Notes: generated from the letters alone by a model not told the origin. A DNA stretch of 64,000 nt from Taeniopygia guttata (GCF_048771995.1 NC_133024.1:29032001-29096000); one strand, 5' to 3'. Positions 11,595 to 23,755 are shown, counted from the first letter of the stretch. Numbers and translations: made by a program.

Positions 11595-12360
11595 TAAGAG
11601 AAGGCATGCACTGCAGCTGCCTTACTAGAAGCACAAGCTTTAGAAACCATTATTGTTTTTGGAATTCCAAACATCACTCATTCTCTATTTGAGGTGGTTT
11701 GCCTATAACAGGGAACTAAAACAAATCCCACTGTTTTCCCTTCCATGGCAGGCCGGTTGGCTTGAATAGTCTTGCAGAATCCCGTTCAGTTTTCTGATTG
11801 GTTAAAATAATCCACACAAGGAGAGCCCAGAAGAATCTGTTGACCAGTCCCAGACAAACATTGCATAGCCATTAGGAAGAACTGCAGTGAGACAGCAGGG
11901 ATAGGGATTACAGGCAACCTTTGTTCTCACAGACATAAGGCAGTCAACAGATATTGGAGGATTATTTAAGACAGAAAACCCCAACGCATTTCATGTAGTG
12001 CCTCTGAGAGATACCTGCTACATGTCAGAATTCTAACACTTGTACCACATTAGGAAAGAAACGTTTTGTCATCTATTATAAACATTAGTGCATCAGGAAA
12101 AGATAATAATTCCAGCTTTGCACGGTTGATTGGCTTTAGATGCATCTGCAGTCACAGTTTGGTTTGGTGAAAATTAATTTCGATGTCTCAGAATTTCCTA
12201 GCTTGCTTGCCAGGGAGGGCAGGCTCAGTTCTCAGATGATGAAAGTAAATCCCAGCATACAAGGTGTGTTAAGAGAAACCAAGGCAGAGCACGCCTGTTC
12301 TGCTGCAGGATTCTCTGCAGCTGCCTTAACATGCTCTGCCCCAAGGTGCAGGTACCCATG
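11595..12360. other. D2 to J2-1 spacer
   Basis: No gene is seen. From about 11,705 to the D2 RSS the sequence is about 99% identical to 24,278-24,931 in unit 1. Unit 1 carries about 350 extra bases (23,912-24,265) just J-proximal of this. Confidence 0.4.
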
Positions 12361-12398
12361 GGTTTTTGTAAAGGCTTCCCGGAGAATGTATCATAGTG
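12361..12398 (-). promoter_or_regulatory. 3' RSS of D2 (22-bp spacer)
   Basis: On the minus strand heptamer CACTATG abuts D2, followed by a 22-bp spacer and a perfect nonamer ACAAAAACC. Read with a 23-bp spacer the nonamer would be CAAAAACCC, so 22 fits better. Confidence 0.85.
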
Positions 12399-12416
12399 GT
12401 CCCCCCGCTGTTGTGC
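12399..12416 (-). CDS. TRBD2: TRB diversity segment D2
   Basis: The 18-nt segment GCACAACAGCGGGGGGAC (minus strand) lies between a 12-RSS on its V side and a 22/23-RSS on its J side, as in mammals. All three frames are open (AQQRGD, HNSGG, TTAGG), and each ends in glycine-rich sequence, which is typical of D-beta. It differs strongly from D1 (GGGACAGGGGGATC), although DNA on both sides is nearly identical between the units. Segment ends are set by the heptamers. Confidence 0.88.
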
Positions 12417-12444
12417 CACAATGATACAACCTGGTACAAAAACA
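12417..12444 (-). promoter_or_regulatory. 5' 12-RSS of D2
   Basis: The minus strand reads nonamer TGTTTTTGT (8 of 9), spacer ACCAGGTTGTAT (12 bp), and heptamer CATTGTG. Nonamer and heptamer match D1; the spacer does not. Confidence 0.88.
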
Positions 12445-12548
12445 ATCCCACCCACGAGTCCACCCCCTGTTTTTGTTAACCAGGAATGATTGCCATGATT
12501 ACCTATGCTGATTTGGCCTGTGGTTCAGTTAATTTACTTGAAAGAGGC

Positions 12549-13099
12549 TGCTGTGGGGCTGTCTTTTGGGCTTGTTCTGCAAATACTGTTGACAAGATAG
12601 AAATGTTTTTGTTATTGCTGAGCAGTGCTTACACAGCATTTAAGGGCTTTTAGGCTTCTCATACCAACATGCTGGGAAGGAGGCTGATGTGGCATAGGAA
12701 CTTGGGAGGAAGGACAGCAGGGAGAGCTGATCCCAACTGATCCAAGGGATAGTCCATATCCCATGCTGTCATGTTCATTATGTGAAAGGGGCAAGTAGGG
12801 GAAAGAAGAAGGAAGAGAGGGAGATTTGGAGTGATGGTGTTTTTCTTTCCAAGTCACCATTACAGGTGATGGGGCCCTGCCATCCTGGGAATGGCTGAAC
12901 CCCTGCCCACCCATGAGAAGTGGAGAATGAATTCCTTGTTATGCTTTGCTTAAAGTTTTTGCTTTACCTCTTAAACTGTCTTTATCTCAAGCCACGAGTT
13001 TTTCACTTGTGCTTTTCCGATTCTCTCCCCGGTCCTGCTGGTGGGGAGTGAGCAGGCAGCTGCGTGGGGCTTGATCCTGGCTACAGCTAAACCATGACA
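12549..13099 (+). mobile_element. Avian ERV LTR, 5' of D2 (unit 2 copy)
   Basis: This resembles a common bird LTR family in plus orientation. Its U5 end contains 'aactgtctttatctca', 'ccacgagtttttcac', 'gattctctcccc' and ends 'aaaccatgaca'. The start at 12,549 is inferred from the TG and a near-match flank (gaggc left, gagcc right, 4 of 5). It lies 105 bp upstream of the D2 12-RSS, antisense to TRB transcription. The copy at 25,116-25,666 has the same length, so insertion came before the unit duplication. It looks like a solo LTR. The family name is not certain. Confidence 0.65.
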
Positions 13100-13794
13100 G
13101 AGCCACAGACCACATCCTTCCTTTGCCACTGCTGTTTCTTTGTGATAGTCCAATTACCTCTCAGTGTATCCAATAGTCCTCAAATTATAATCTCAATAAT
13201 TTTTCTTATACTCAAAAAGGTAACACTTTTTATTCTTTTATAGGTTGGCTTTAAATGCAGTCATTTTTCACTTGGTAATGTCATGGCAGTGTTCATGCTG
13301 CTTTCCTTTCTATTCTTTCTCTCTTCTCCCCCCAGGATGACAAAAACCTTTAACCCACCCTAACTGTGTTGCAATGAGAGTAATTTACTTATTATGGGCT
13401 GGTGTTAGGCTTTGTAGCTTGGTGTTGCTTGAGAGGGTACTCCCAGGGCTTGTGACTCTGAAAGGGCTTCTTTTAGGAGTAAGAGCAATCCTTCATTTTG
13501 CAGACTGTCTGAAGGGACGAAAACTGTTCGGGAGAGGTAACAGGCTAAATTTATCTCCTCCCTTATACATAAGTGGTGCAGTCTTGTCACACAAAGTGTT
13601 GCGACATATTTAACAACGAAACCTAAACATGTTTTTACATTGCTCTTTAACAGTTTCACTTGATTCTTTTTTATATGAAAAATAGACTACAAATCACTGA
13701 ACGAAATACTTCAAAACAAAATCATTCTACTAGGAAAATCACAATTTTTTTTTTTATATTATTTTCATTGTTATCTTCTGTATCCAAATTTACA
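13100..13794. other. Junction region of the two D-J-C units
   Basis: No gene is seen. The stretch aligns with 25,667-26,360 at clearly lower identity than the LTR next to it. The homology to the far end of unit 1 stops near 13,770, and homology to the start of unit 2 (1,395) begins near 13,795, so the duplication joint lies in this narrow interval. Confidence 0.6.
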
Positions 13795-16576
13795 CTGTTG
13801 CACCTCTACCTTAGTCTGTGTTTTTCCTACATCTATGCAGGAAACATTTATACATAAAATGTATGACTCCATTCTTCATTTAGCCCTGTGTGAGCTTCCA
13901 CAGAACTGTGTGAGCTTCCACAGAACATTTCTTCCACAGAAGAAATGGTTTAACTTGTGGTGTGAGATAATAATGAGATGCAAAGTGGATGAAAGATCTC
14001 CAGAAAGACTTTCCACATTTACTAATCCCTTGAGTATATAGTTTATGGTGCACAGAAAAGGTCACCACAAACAACGTTTTACAGAAACACACTCTGGTTC
14101 CCTTTGCTTCTTCTCCACTACAGGTTAGATTCTCTTCCCTATCTCTCAGTTGTATCCATTTTACCTTATCTCTGAGTTGTGTCTTCATTTTTATTTTGGT
14201 TTTCTTAGTCCTTATTTCCTTGTTTTCTTACTCTTCCTCATTTTTCTTCTTGCTCTTTCCTTTGGAAGGACAACACAATTTAGTCATACTTCATCCGTTG
14301 TCTAGTCCACCTGGCATTCTTTCCTTCCTTTTGCCTAAAATCCTCCTCTTCATTCTCACTAGCTGTTTCTCTTGAAAATTGTGAGAGACACAGTATAATT
14401 GTAGAAAAGTGGACTTACATAAATATCACCCTGAAGACATCACTTTGCCCAAAGTGGTCTCATGTATGGCTAGAACAACAAATGGCTGCAGAGCAGAATT
14501 CTGCTTTTCTCCTTAGTCATAAGCATCAGTCCCATCACAAACATCGTCTCTACAAAACACTCTTGAAAAAGAGCTTGATGGACAAAAACTTCCCTTTAAA
14601 CATGCTTCAAAAGAAGAGAAAGAAAAAGGAGATATTATATGAGCCCAGATATGTATCTGTCTCTCTTTCAAAGTGGTCTCTTTGCACCTCTATAATAGCA
14701 GCAGGGTGTGAGAATGACAATTACAGGGCTTGTAGCAAGCTTGGAAAAGAACAGGATTGGATTGCAGACCTCAGTCTCAATTTCCAGAGACTGAGAGATA
14801 TGAATTCAGTGTGGGAACATTCTTCATATTCCAGAGACTAAAGGGAAGTCTCTGTCATTTGCCAGATTCCTCTCTGCCATAGAACAGCTTAGTTATGTCC
14901 CTCCTTCACACCATAGCTTGTCTGCTCCAAAATTCCTATGCCCAAGTTTGTCCCCTGTTCACTTTGACCAAGTTCTGCCATGACCACTCTGAAAGTCTGT
15001 GCGTGTGAGGAGAAGATTGATCTGGGGGCTTTTCTGACAGCTCTGATAAATTCAGCCATTTTCACCAAATGTCCTAATAAATTATATTCATCTTAATGTG
15101 TTTCAGGCTGAGCTGGAATTATTTTTTAATATTCCATTCTGCTGTGCTCCAGTCTATTCTAACTTCATAGAGCATGAATAATGGGACATTTCTTTTTCTT
15201 GGGAAAAGAACTCATCCTCAGAATCAAAAGATGACTCTTTGTTTATCATTGTCACACCCCCTGAAATGTGCCCCTTTGTACAACCTTCCCCTTTGTACAA
15301 GCTTCTCAGGATTCTCACTTGCTGAGAACTGTTCCTTTTGTTTCTTCTCCAAAGTGCAAGGGGACACCTTTCCCTAGACCAGCTCATTCACATCTTGTCA
15401 ACATAAGATGCCTTGAAGCACATTTGCTAAAAGTGTTTCTCAGGAAACAGTTCTCAGTTTTGTTTGGTGCAGCCACAACACTACTTAAGTGATTTCTGTA
15501 CTCAGAACACCAAATAAATCTCTTGGTTCAGTAGGATATTTTCTCCTCTTCTGAAGTGTTTTGAGGACATTGAAAGAGTGACAAACACTGAGCAGGACAA
15601 CAACTCCATTTTACAGCATTATACCCATCTGCCCTCTAGCACTAAGATACGGCTTTTTTCTTTAATGACATGAATTGAGGTATGACAGATTCCTCTCAAG
15701 TCTCACATCAGATCCTTTTGAAACAAAACCATTAAGTGCCAGGCAACTTACAATCTATTCACCAACTTTTTCCTCAATACCATAGTGAATCTGGTGTCAT
15801 TGCCAAGGTAATCCCACAAATGAACCAAGTGAGAGAAAAGAGCAGCTCCCATGCTTCTCCCAAGAGGATGTCACTTCTCATCTGGCTGGAGTGCTGTTTC
15901 CTTCTCTACCACCTTTGAATTATGCAGCTGTTCTGGCCCAAAATCAGCCCCTGGCCAGGGCAAGCCTCCAAAGCCTGCAGCCCTGCTCTGCTTGTTGGTA
16001 CTGAGTGTAAGTGCTGGATGAGTCTCTTCTGTTCCCATATCTGATAAGTTATTTCTACAGGGATTGTCAATGAATGATCTTTAATGTGAGTTTCTTATGG
16101 CACTACTCATCACTGAAAATTGTGCGGTAGGACATTATTACTACAGAGGACCAAATTTGAAAACAACAACTCATGCTTTTCAGGGGAAATAAGCAAAACC
16201 TTTATTCCTGAATCAAGGAGATGAGTTCTCAGCCTCAGAGGATTAAGAAGGTGCTACTTTCAAAGATATGTTACAATGACATATGATACATCATGATATG
16301 GAAGAACAGGGAAAGATCAGCAGTGATTACAAAAATGTGAAGAACAGGATGGCAACAGACAATTACAAAAAATTTGTATTCAGAAGTTTGTAGAAGTATA
16401 GATTCTTCTGCTACTGAAAGGGAGTGAACTTGTTATGTTCCTGCTGATGTGATGACAAGGGCTCTTCATTTATTCTCTAGATAACTTGACACCAGTCTAA
16501 TTGAAAACAAAATGCGGTAAAATAAGAAGAACAATAAAATAGTAATGATAACAACCATCAAACAACAGAAACAATT
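13795..16576. other. Noncoding region 3' of TRBC1
   Basis: No supported gene. It matches 1,395-4,146. The RUNX-like TGTGGT (13,956-13,961) and GATA-like AGATAA (13,965-13,970) pair is conserved. A short direct repeat (gtgtgagcttccacagaac) sits at about 13,888-13,926 and is not duplicated in unit 2. Confidence 0.4.
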
Positions 16577-17359
16577 GCAGGAACTGGCTGGACGACCTTG
16601 CCCAAAGAGTTAGCATCAATGGTTGAGTGTTCAAGTGGGAATCAGCCACGTACAGTTTCCCTCAAGGGTCGGTACTGGGGCCAAAAGCATTTTGTCAACT
16701 TTCATCAGAGTGTCATTGATACTGGGAGCAAGTGCAGCCTCAGCGAGTTCACAGATGACATGAAGCTGTGTGGCCATGGGTGTGTTTGAGGGAAGGGATG
16801 ACGGCCACAGGGAACTGGACAAACTTGGAGAAGAGCCCATGTGAACCTCCACCAACCCCTCCTGCAGTTCTGTGTCCAGCTCAGGAGGCCCCAGCACAGG
16901 AAACTCATGGCCATGACAGAGCAGGTCCAGAGGAGCCCCACAGAAACAGACACAGGGCCTCAGGCTGGGAGAACAAACCCTGCTGAGACTGCAGAAGAGA
17001 AGCCTCTGGAGAGGCCTGCCTGAGGCCTTTCAACATACAGCAGTGGGGGACTTTTAAGAAAAACAGAGATGTTTTACCAAGGCCTGCAGTAGCAGGATGA
17101 GGAGCCCTGGTTTTAAACTGATGCAGGGTAGCTTCAGATTAAAGGAGAAATTTGTTCTGGCGAGGGTGGAGAGACAGTGGAACAGGTTTCCCAGAGAAGC
17201 TGTGGATGTCCCACCTCTGGAAGTGTTTAAGGCCTGGTTGCATGGGGCTTTGAGCAACCTGGTCTAGTGAAGGATGTCCATGCCCTTTTCAGTGTAGGGA
17301 TGGAACTAGATAATCTTTAAATGCTCTTTCTATCCTAAACCATTCTATGATTCTATGAC
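16577..17359 (+). mobile_element. CR1 LINE, 5'-truncated, unit 1 copy
   Basis: This is the partner of the element at 4,147-4,930, with the same truncated ORF2 end, 3' UTR and 'attctatgattctatga' tail. It was duplicated together with the D-J-C unit. Confidence 0.85.
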
Positions 17360-17857
17360 TGTGATTCAGAAATAGATGAATATATCCCCTCCAGCATATC
17401 CTTGCAAAAGGACCAAAAAATATAACTGGGATTGTCCTCATCCTTGCCCTCAGCTCTACCAGGTCACTTCTCAAATACATCTCCCTCTTCTGCTATTAAA
17501 TGGACAAGTGCTGAGACTTCTGCTGCTCCCACTGCGTGTATGTTTCCACCGTAGGCAAAACTTACTAATTAAAAGAACTTCCTGGCAGTTAGTTCAATAT
17601 ATCCATTTTTTTCAGATTGTCTGCTGTTCTTTATAAATCTTTGTAAATGTTTGATCAAATTTATCCCCTGCATCACCTCAAAAACCTGATTCTTATTATC
17701 ACTGCTGGCATATGCCCCTTTACAATGGTTACACAAATGTATGATAAATCTGCTATTTCCCTTATTTACTTTCTGGGCTACTTGTCCTTAATTCTCATCT
17801 TTTTCATGTGTGTAAAGAGGATTGTGAGAAGGAATTTCTCTGCTAGATAGCATTGAT

Positions 17858-17863
17858 TTTATT
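17858..17863 (-). terminator. TRBC1 polyadenylation signal
   Basis: AATAAA on the minus strand lies about 47 bases past the stop codon of exon 4, in the same setting as in TRBC2. Confidence 0.7.
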
Positions 17864-17909
17864 GGAGTTCTGGACAAACAGTAAGAGAAAACCCATCACT
17901 TGTGATTTC

Positions 17910-19997
17910 TCAAGCCAAACTGCGCAAAGCCTGGCGGAGCACCTGCAGAACAGCCACCCCTCGAGAAAAGGTTTAACATGCATGCACTGATCCTTGACTA
18001 GTGAGTAAGCCCAGCCTTCCAGGGCCACTCTGACTTACCTTGGCTGTCCACACCAGACCACTCACCAAAACTGCATAGACCAAGGCTTTGCCACAGAGGA
18101 TGAGGTAAGTGAGCTTCAGGGAATTTCCATACCGCAAGTACGACTCTGCAAGTCAAACACCATTTGTATTTGTGTATTCAGTTTTCATCATCATCATTAC
18201 AAGATGGTAGTTTCAATGGAGCTTTCATCAAATGAGAACCCTTGAAATCCTTAGCTACGCAACATCAAGGAACTAGAGGCAAATGAGTGGCTCTGTTGAC
18301 ACCAGAGAACCAGGGAAGGGACAGAACATGGAGACTTAAAGAACCAAAAGAGAAAGCAAGTCTAGGAAAGACAAAGATCGGCTTTATTCTGGGAAAGTAC
18401 TGAGTTCCACACCCACTGATGAACTGGGCTGTTCATCTGAGTCCCCAGACAGGAACAGAAAATAGGCTGAATTGCACAATACAAATGTTTTATTTTGTCT
18501 CATTACTGAGAGTGGCCTTAGGAGTGCTGCTGATGGACCAGGAAATTTTTACAAAGCCCAGAATAAGATGGCTTCTAGATGTTTTATTCTTGTGGATTTT
18601 TCACTCTTAAGGGGTTGCCATAGTATTGAGATACAAGATCTTTCTTGGTTCATCCTTAAGATTGCTGAAGCATTAAAGAAGCTCTTGAAAAACTGGAGTG
18701 TGCAAATACGTGTACAAAGAGGAAAGAAATGTAATTTGTACTATTGATATCCTCCATACAGTACAGCAGTGTGGAGCGGAATGTGACTTGTCATGGGAAT
18801 TGTTCTGAGTTTGATACTGAGAAATATTCAGAATATCATATCCTAAATCTTGATGCCAGAATCACTTGGGCAAGTATGGATCGTTTCTTGCCCGGCCGAG
18901 CAAGAATTTCCCAATGGAAGTCAGTTTCTAGGACTGGAGGAGATGATAAAGAGTACATTTCAGTCTACAGGAAGGTACCATAATTTCTTTTGTTTTCAAA
19001 TGGAATCACATGGGAGAGCTAAAGCCCAAAGCTGAGCTACATACAATATGCACAAACAGCCCTCCAAAAAACTTTTCTTCTTTTCCTTTCTTTTTAATTG
19101 CACAGACAAATCACTTACAGGAGAAAGAAGAAGCTATTCATACAGCAGATATCTCCCACACGTTGTACTTAATGTTAGTAAAACTGGCATTAAAATACAC
19201 ACTGATAACTGCCTGAGAGTAGAGGCAAAATTCTCTTTATGGGAGTAGCCACACGTACCTTCTGTGAGTGCACAACCTGAAAGACAAAAATGAACAGAAA
19301 GTCATGTTTCTTTTCAGAGCAAACAAAATACAGATTTTAGAAGTTTCACTATATAGAGCACAACACTGCCTCGTTCCTCCTGCTTCTCTAGGGGCTTTAT
19401 GATACTGTGCAATTTACCCCACTACAGAGATTTCTCAGCGGAAAGCCTCAAAAAACTCAGCATGTAGAATGCTATTGCAGGGACAAAGGCCCAGGAATGG
19501 GAAGAGACATATGCTAATACCTCAATATTTAGGTCTGTATTTGTGCCAGAAGAACACCTTGTATGGAGCTACATATAGATGTGGTTATATCAAAACACTT
19601 GCTCTTTTGATTTGTGATTTCTATCTTAGACAGCATGATAAGAGATGTTTTTTTTACTCACCAGCATCACCAGAGATAAATTTGTTTATTGATGCTGTTG
19701 TTCCATTCTGAAAAAAATTGGCAACACACTCGAATCGATTCAGAGGGTTGAACCACTCCCAGGCTGGCATCCTCAGTCGGCTGGTCAGTGAGTAGGTGCT
19801 CCCATTCTGTGTGGAGGACTCGTCTGTCCCCACCCCTTCGGTCCTCTTCACACCATTCACCCTCCACCCCAGAGTCAGGTGGTCAGGGTAGAAACCAGAG
19901 GCCAGGCACACCAGCGTGGCCTTGCTCTTCTGCTGGATCTCCTGCTTGGATGGGGAAAAGATGGCCACAGCTGGAGGTATGATTTCATCATTCTTCC
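17910..19997 (-). CDS. TRBC1: T-cell receptor beta constant region 1 (four exons)
   Basis: Exon 1 is 19,997-19,662 (336 nt, Ig domain), exon 2 is 19,276-19,259 (18 nt, hinge cysteine), exon 3 is 18,145-18,039 (107 nt, membrane span with lysine), and exon 4 is 17,942-17,910 (tail VLRQALRSLA and stop). Role and domains are as for TRBC2. Exon 1 differs from TRBC2 by one base, giving GTDESS here and GTDDSS there. Exons 2 and 3 are identical, and exon 4 has one silent change. Introns are also nearly identical, so this is either a recent copy or one kept alike by gene conversion. J1-1 and J1-2 splice to this gene. Confidence 0.93.
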
Positions 19998-21966
19998 CTG
20001 AAACACAAAGCAACATGGTCCAGAGCCTCCATGCCTCTGTTCAATCAGAACCCCCATAAAATGGTCCTGAGTTTGTGCCCTGTTACTCCTGAAATACCTG
20101 GCCTTTTGCCTGCTGTCTGTTGGACAATTCATGTCTATTGGATATGACACAGCAGGAAAGTGGAAGGATTTCTTTTCACTCGTTTCACAGAAACATAAAG
20201 GGTCTGGCCACAGAAATGCAGGAGCACATGGATTTCTTGTAGTGCCTCTGTCAGAAGAATACAAAGCTTCAAAGAAACTGAGCAAACAGATGGGCAGAAA
20301 AGTCCCCAGTTTTGCTGTAAGTAAGGCCTGTATTTGTAATCTTCTATGAATAGATAAGGGAGTCTCTTTTAAGGCAGAAACATCTTCAGCAAACTGAGTT
20401 ATATAGCTGGGGATGGAGTTAAGACACATGGTGGTCATTGCAGTGCTCAGATTTATGCTGTCACAGGATACCCTACTTGGCTCCCCATCTACGAGATGAC
20501 CTGGAAGGAAAGAGCTGATCCTTCTCACTGTCTGAAGTGAAAAACAATTGTGGCAGGTAACATCAGTCTGCCAAGGTTTTGCCTTGGGTCTTAACCAAGC
20601 CATTTTTAAGAATATTAAACATGTCTTTATGTAATTTAAATTTTCAGTTATTGTAGGTGTGAGAAGCTCTGATCCTAGGCTACACACATTCCTAAAATGA
20701 TGCAAGATTCTATAGACCGGCAAATCAAGCATTGTTCCCTGTCCTAATGTGTTTAATATCTACTTTTAAGATTAATGAAAACAGACCTCAGCCAAAAGGA
20801 TGTACGAGGCAGCCATGAGAAGTTATTCAGAAGCTAAGCAGGGACCCTAAAACCAAGGAAGTTTTCATATACTATATCTCATGCTAGATGAGTAAAAAAA
20901 TACATTTTTGACTCATCTAGCATGAGAAGCCCATGAGGTCTGTGGAGAGTGCTGGTGGAAAAAAGAATGTAGGGAAAACTATGGAGCCAAAGAGAAGATT
21001 ATTACTCTGGGTTGGTTTTTTTGTATCAAGGCACTATGAATTGTGGTTGTTCTTTCTGATCACTCTCTCCTTTGCAGAGGAAGAGAGGTAGCAGAATGAG
21101 CAGAAATTAATATCTTGCAGAGATCTTGTCCCCTAAGCCCTTGTGTTTGCATTCAAGTGATGCCTTCATTGTGACCACCAGTGCTTGCTCTGCAAAGATC
21201 CCTGGGCTGCTTCTGCATGAGCTTGTACAGACTTTAGATGACCTGGATATTAAATGGAAATAACTCCCTAGAGTGTTTAGCACTGTTCTCTTTCCTTTTA
21301 GTGGGTATGGAGAGAGGTTGATCACTTCTACTTCTCCCTTCCAGCACTTGGCATTATGACTTTATTTTCCTGTTCTAAAATTATTTCTGACAAATTCTTC
21401 AGCGCATAGCCTTAACAGCTAATGAGTGTAGAGGTGGAAACAGATAGTAGGACACCAAAGAAAAGATTAAAACAAAAATAGAATGCCCCATTAAAAAAAA
21501 ATAAAAGGAAGTCAGGTAAAAAGGGACAGAGAAAGAATGATAAAAATACTGGAAAGAAATTGAAATGAGCAGGTTAGAAATGCAATAAGGGGACTAGTAA
21601 AAGCAAGAACTGGAAGAAGTGTCTCATCAGTAGCCCATTGTGTCTGGTCTTCTACACTGGTAATTTCCATTCCCATCTTCTATACTATTTTCTTGGAGAA
21701 TGAGACGAAGCAGAATTATTTATTGCCTTCTACCTTCATTAAGTTCCCAGGCTTAGAAAGGTGGCAGAAATCGGGATCTCAAAATCCGTGCCTGCAAATT
21801 CTTCAGTTTCATAGTAGCACATCTCATTTTAATAAGCATCTAATAAAGCATTAATCCTGTTCTTATGGCTGCATGAAAAATTATCATTATTAAGCTTTTA
21901 ATTAAGAATGCTCTTGTCTTGTAAACCAGTATCACATAGATCACAGAGATCTGACTTCTTACTTAC
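19998..21966. other. J-C intron of unit 1
   Basis: No gene is seen. The long minus-strand reading frame through 19,875-20,732 is a chance frame that runs into C1 exon 1 out of phase. Relative to unit 2, about 0.8 kb containing the J2-3 equivalent is absent near 21,650. Confidence 0.5.
20877..20927. repeat. Perfect 17-bp inverted repeat (hairpin), unit 1
   Basis: The arms at 20,877-20,893 and 20,911-20,927 are the same as those at 8,450-8,500 and again include TGACTCA (AP-1 consensus). One loop base differs. Confidence 0.85.
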
Positions 21967-22015
21967 CTATGACTGTAAGTTTTGTCCCACTGCCAAAGAA
22001 CAATTGCCTATTATT
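21967..22015 (-). CDS. TRBJ1-2: TRB joining segment J1-2
   Basis: The 49-nt segment encodes NNRQLFFGSGTKLTVI plus one base, with an FGSGT motif and donor GTAAGT. It is preceded by a 12-RSS and is the J closest to C1. See J2-2 for its partner. Confidence 0.92.
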
Positions 22016-22043
22016 CACACCATTTTGCAGCTGCAGAAAAACC
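22016..22043 (-). promoter_or_regulatory. 12-RSS of J1-2
   Basis: The minus strand reads nonamer GGTTTTTCT, spacer GCAGCTGCAAAA, and heptamer TGGTGTG. Confidence 0.85.
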
Positions 22044-23755
22044 TCTCCTCTACTCCCAGTCCTCTGAGCCAAGCCTGTGGACTAACCCTCCCCTCATGTG
22101 GTATCAGCAAAACAAGAAACACCAAGTATTCAGGTCCCCTAAAAAAACAAGTCTGTAAGGGAACACTACCAAATCTGCGTGCCTAAACAGCTGTGATCAA
22201 CACCAGAAATGCCCTGTTGAGAGACATTTTGCTTTAGGTGTAGGTGAATCGGTTGTTGGAGGTTCCACCATTTCTTTAGAGGATATTTGTCTATTAATCT
22301 AGGTGTCATATTAGAATATTAGAAAGCATTTCCCATATGCTGACTGAGTAATTTCTTTTTATCAGCTAAATATCCACATTTCCTTTAAATTTTGTTTAAC
22401 ATTTTTAATATTTTTCTCTTCTAAAATAAATGCCTTTTTTTTTACTTGCAAAAAATTTTTATATATATAGCAGTGTCCTGGTCTACTCTGCCCTTCATAG
22501 AAGTTCCTAAATATGCCCCCTTTCCCTTTCCATTTCCCTTTCCCTTTCCCTGGAAGGCCTTCCTTGAAAGGTAGTCCCTGCTTTTATTCTCTGTCCTTCC
22601 TTGGTGATGATTATTCAAGTTTGCTGCCTAAATGTCTGTGGTCAATGAGGGGTCTGCATATTCATTTTTAGCAGCTTAGGCACCACAGATAAACTTTGGA
22701 TTTCAAAAAATGTGCTGATCATTTTTTTTTTTTTAATAGAGATTGAATTTCACCACCTGTTATCAATTTATTCTGTAGTGGCACAATGTGGTAGAAATAT
22801 ATGAGGCATCAATTCGTTGAACTCCAGGGGCAACACAAGCAGTAGATCACCATCATTTATCAGCATCTGAGCAGCAGCCTTCTTTTCCCTAGATTTGGAC
22901 AATCCAAATCCATTATTGTGACTCAGAAATAAACATTCTCTGAGAGCTCCTTCCCCTTGAAATGAATCATATATTCTTCTTCTGTGGTTTTCAGTGGCTG
23001 TTTAGCACCTATTCTGAAATAGTAAGACTGTTGTCCTTAATGATCTTTTTATCACCATCCTGGTGAGCCTGTACAATGGAAAGAAACTGGCTCTGCTGTG
23101 GAGAGCTACTTTCTATAACAACAAGGACTTAAAAAGCTGCAGAGAGATTTTAGTATTGCTTGTTATAAAGCTAAGCATTTATTTTTGCCTTCTGTTTCAT
23201 CAACCAAAAATGTCAGCACATGTGTGTTTCCCGGTTTTCTGAGGCAACACATTCTTTAATTTACCCTGGAAATATTCAGGGTACTTTGAGTTTGTATCAT
23301 CTTGATTTTGTTTCCTAGACCCCTTCAAAGTGTAACTGTAAGTCAGTTGTTTCCAGACAGATAGACACCTTTTCACTGACTTGTCCTTAATCATCTCTCT
23401 AGCCCCAGCAGAACCAGCATTACAGAGAGTAGCTATACTTTTGGGGAATTTTTCCATGTGTTGATTCAGTAGGAAAACTTTTTTTTTATGTCATGTACAC
23501 ATTATTTATCTTATCCCTTATCCTCATTCTTTCTAGGGACAGCTTTTTCTTTACTGAAAATGCACTAATTCCATTCTCCAAAATGAGAGGTGGACCGCTA
23601 CCTAGAGGACCCAACTTACTCTATGAAGTAGACAGGGTTACTAGTGCACCAGGAGAACATCAGTTTAATAATGAAAGGGAGAATAATCATGAAATTCTCT
23701 AATGAGAAGACATGGCATTTGAAGTGAATTAAAAGAGGAAATAGAAATTTCTTAC
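22044..23755. other. J1-1 to J1-2 spacer with a unit-1-specific segment
   Basis: No gene is seen. About 22,340-22,935 has no counterpart in unit 2. It includes a pyrimidine-rich run of ccctttcc repeats (22,515-22,552) and poly-T runs, but no clear transposon ends. The rest is alignable to 10,454-11,517. Confidence 0.4.

Larger units (their letters stand above)
1395..13790 (-). repeat. D-J-C unit 2 (second copy of a tandem duplication)
   Basis: This is the downstream copy of a head-to-tail duplication that holds D2, J2-1, J2-2, J2-3 and C2. It aligns with 13,795-26,360 at an offset of about 12.43 kb over the C genes. Both copies share a CR1 insertion and an LTR insertion at matching places, so those insertions came before the duplication. 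Identity is patchy: by eye it is about 98-99% over 1.9-9.2 kb and over 11.7-13.2 kb, and clearly lower at the two ends and around the J segments. Confidence 0.85.

Noticed and set aside
12612-12914. A 100-codon frame identical in both units (also 25,179-25,481)
   Set aside because: It lies inside the LTR and reads antisense to it. Identity is at the DNA level over a longer tract, so it does not show coding selection.
22505-22555. Ccctttcc pyrimidine repeat
   Set aside because: Simple sequence tract; no sign of a CRISPR array or other ordered repeat with spacers anywhere in the window.
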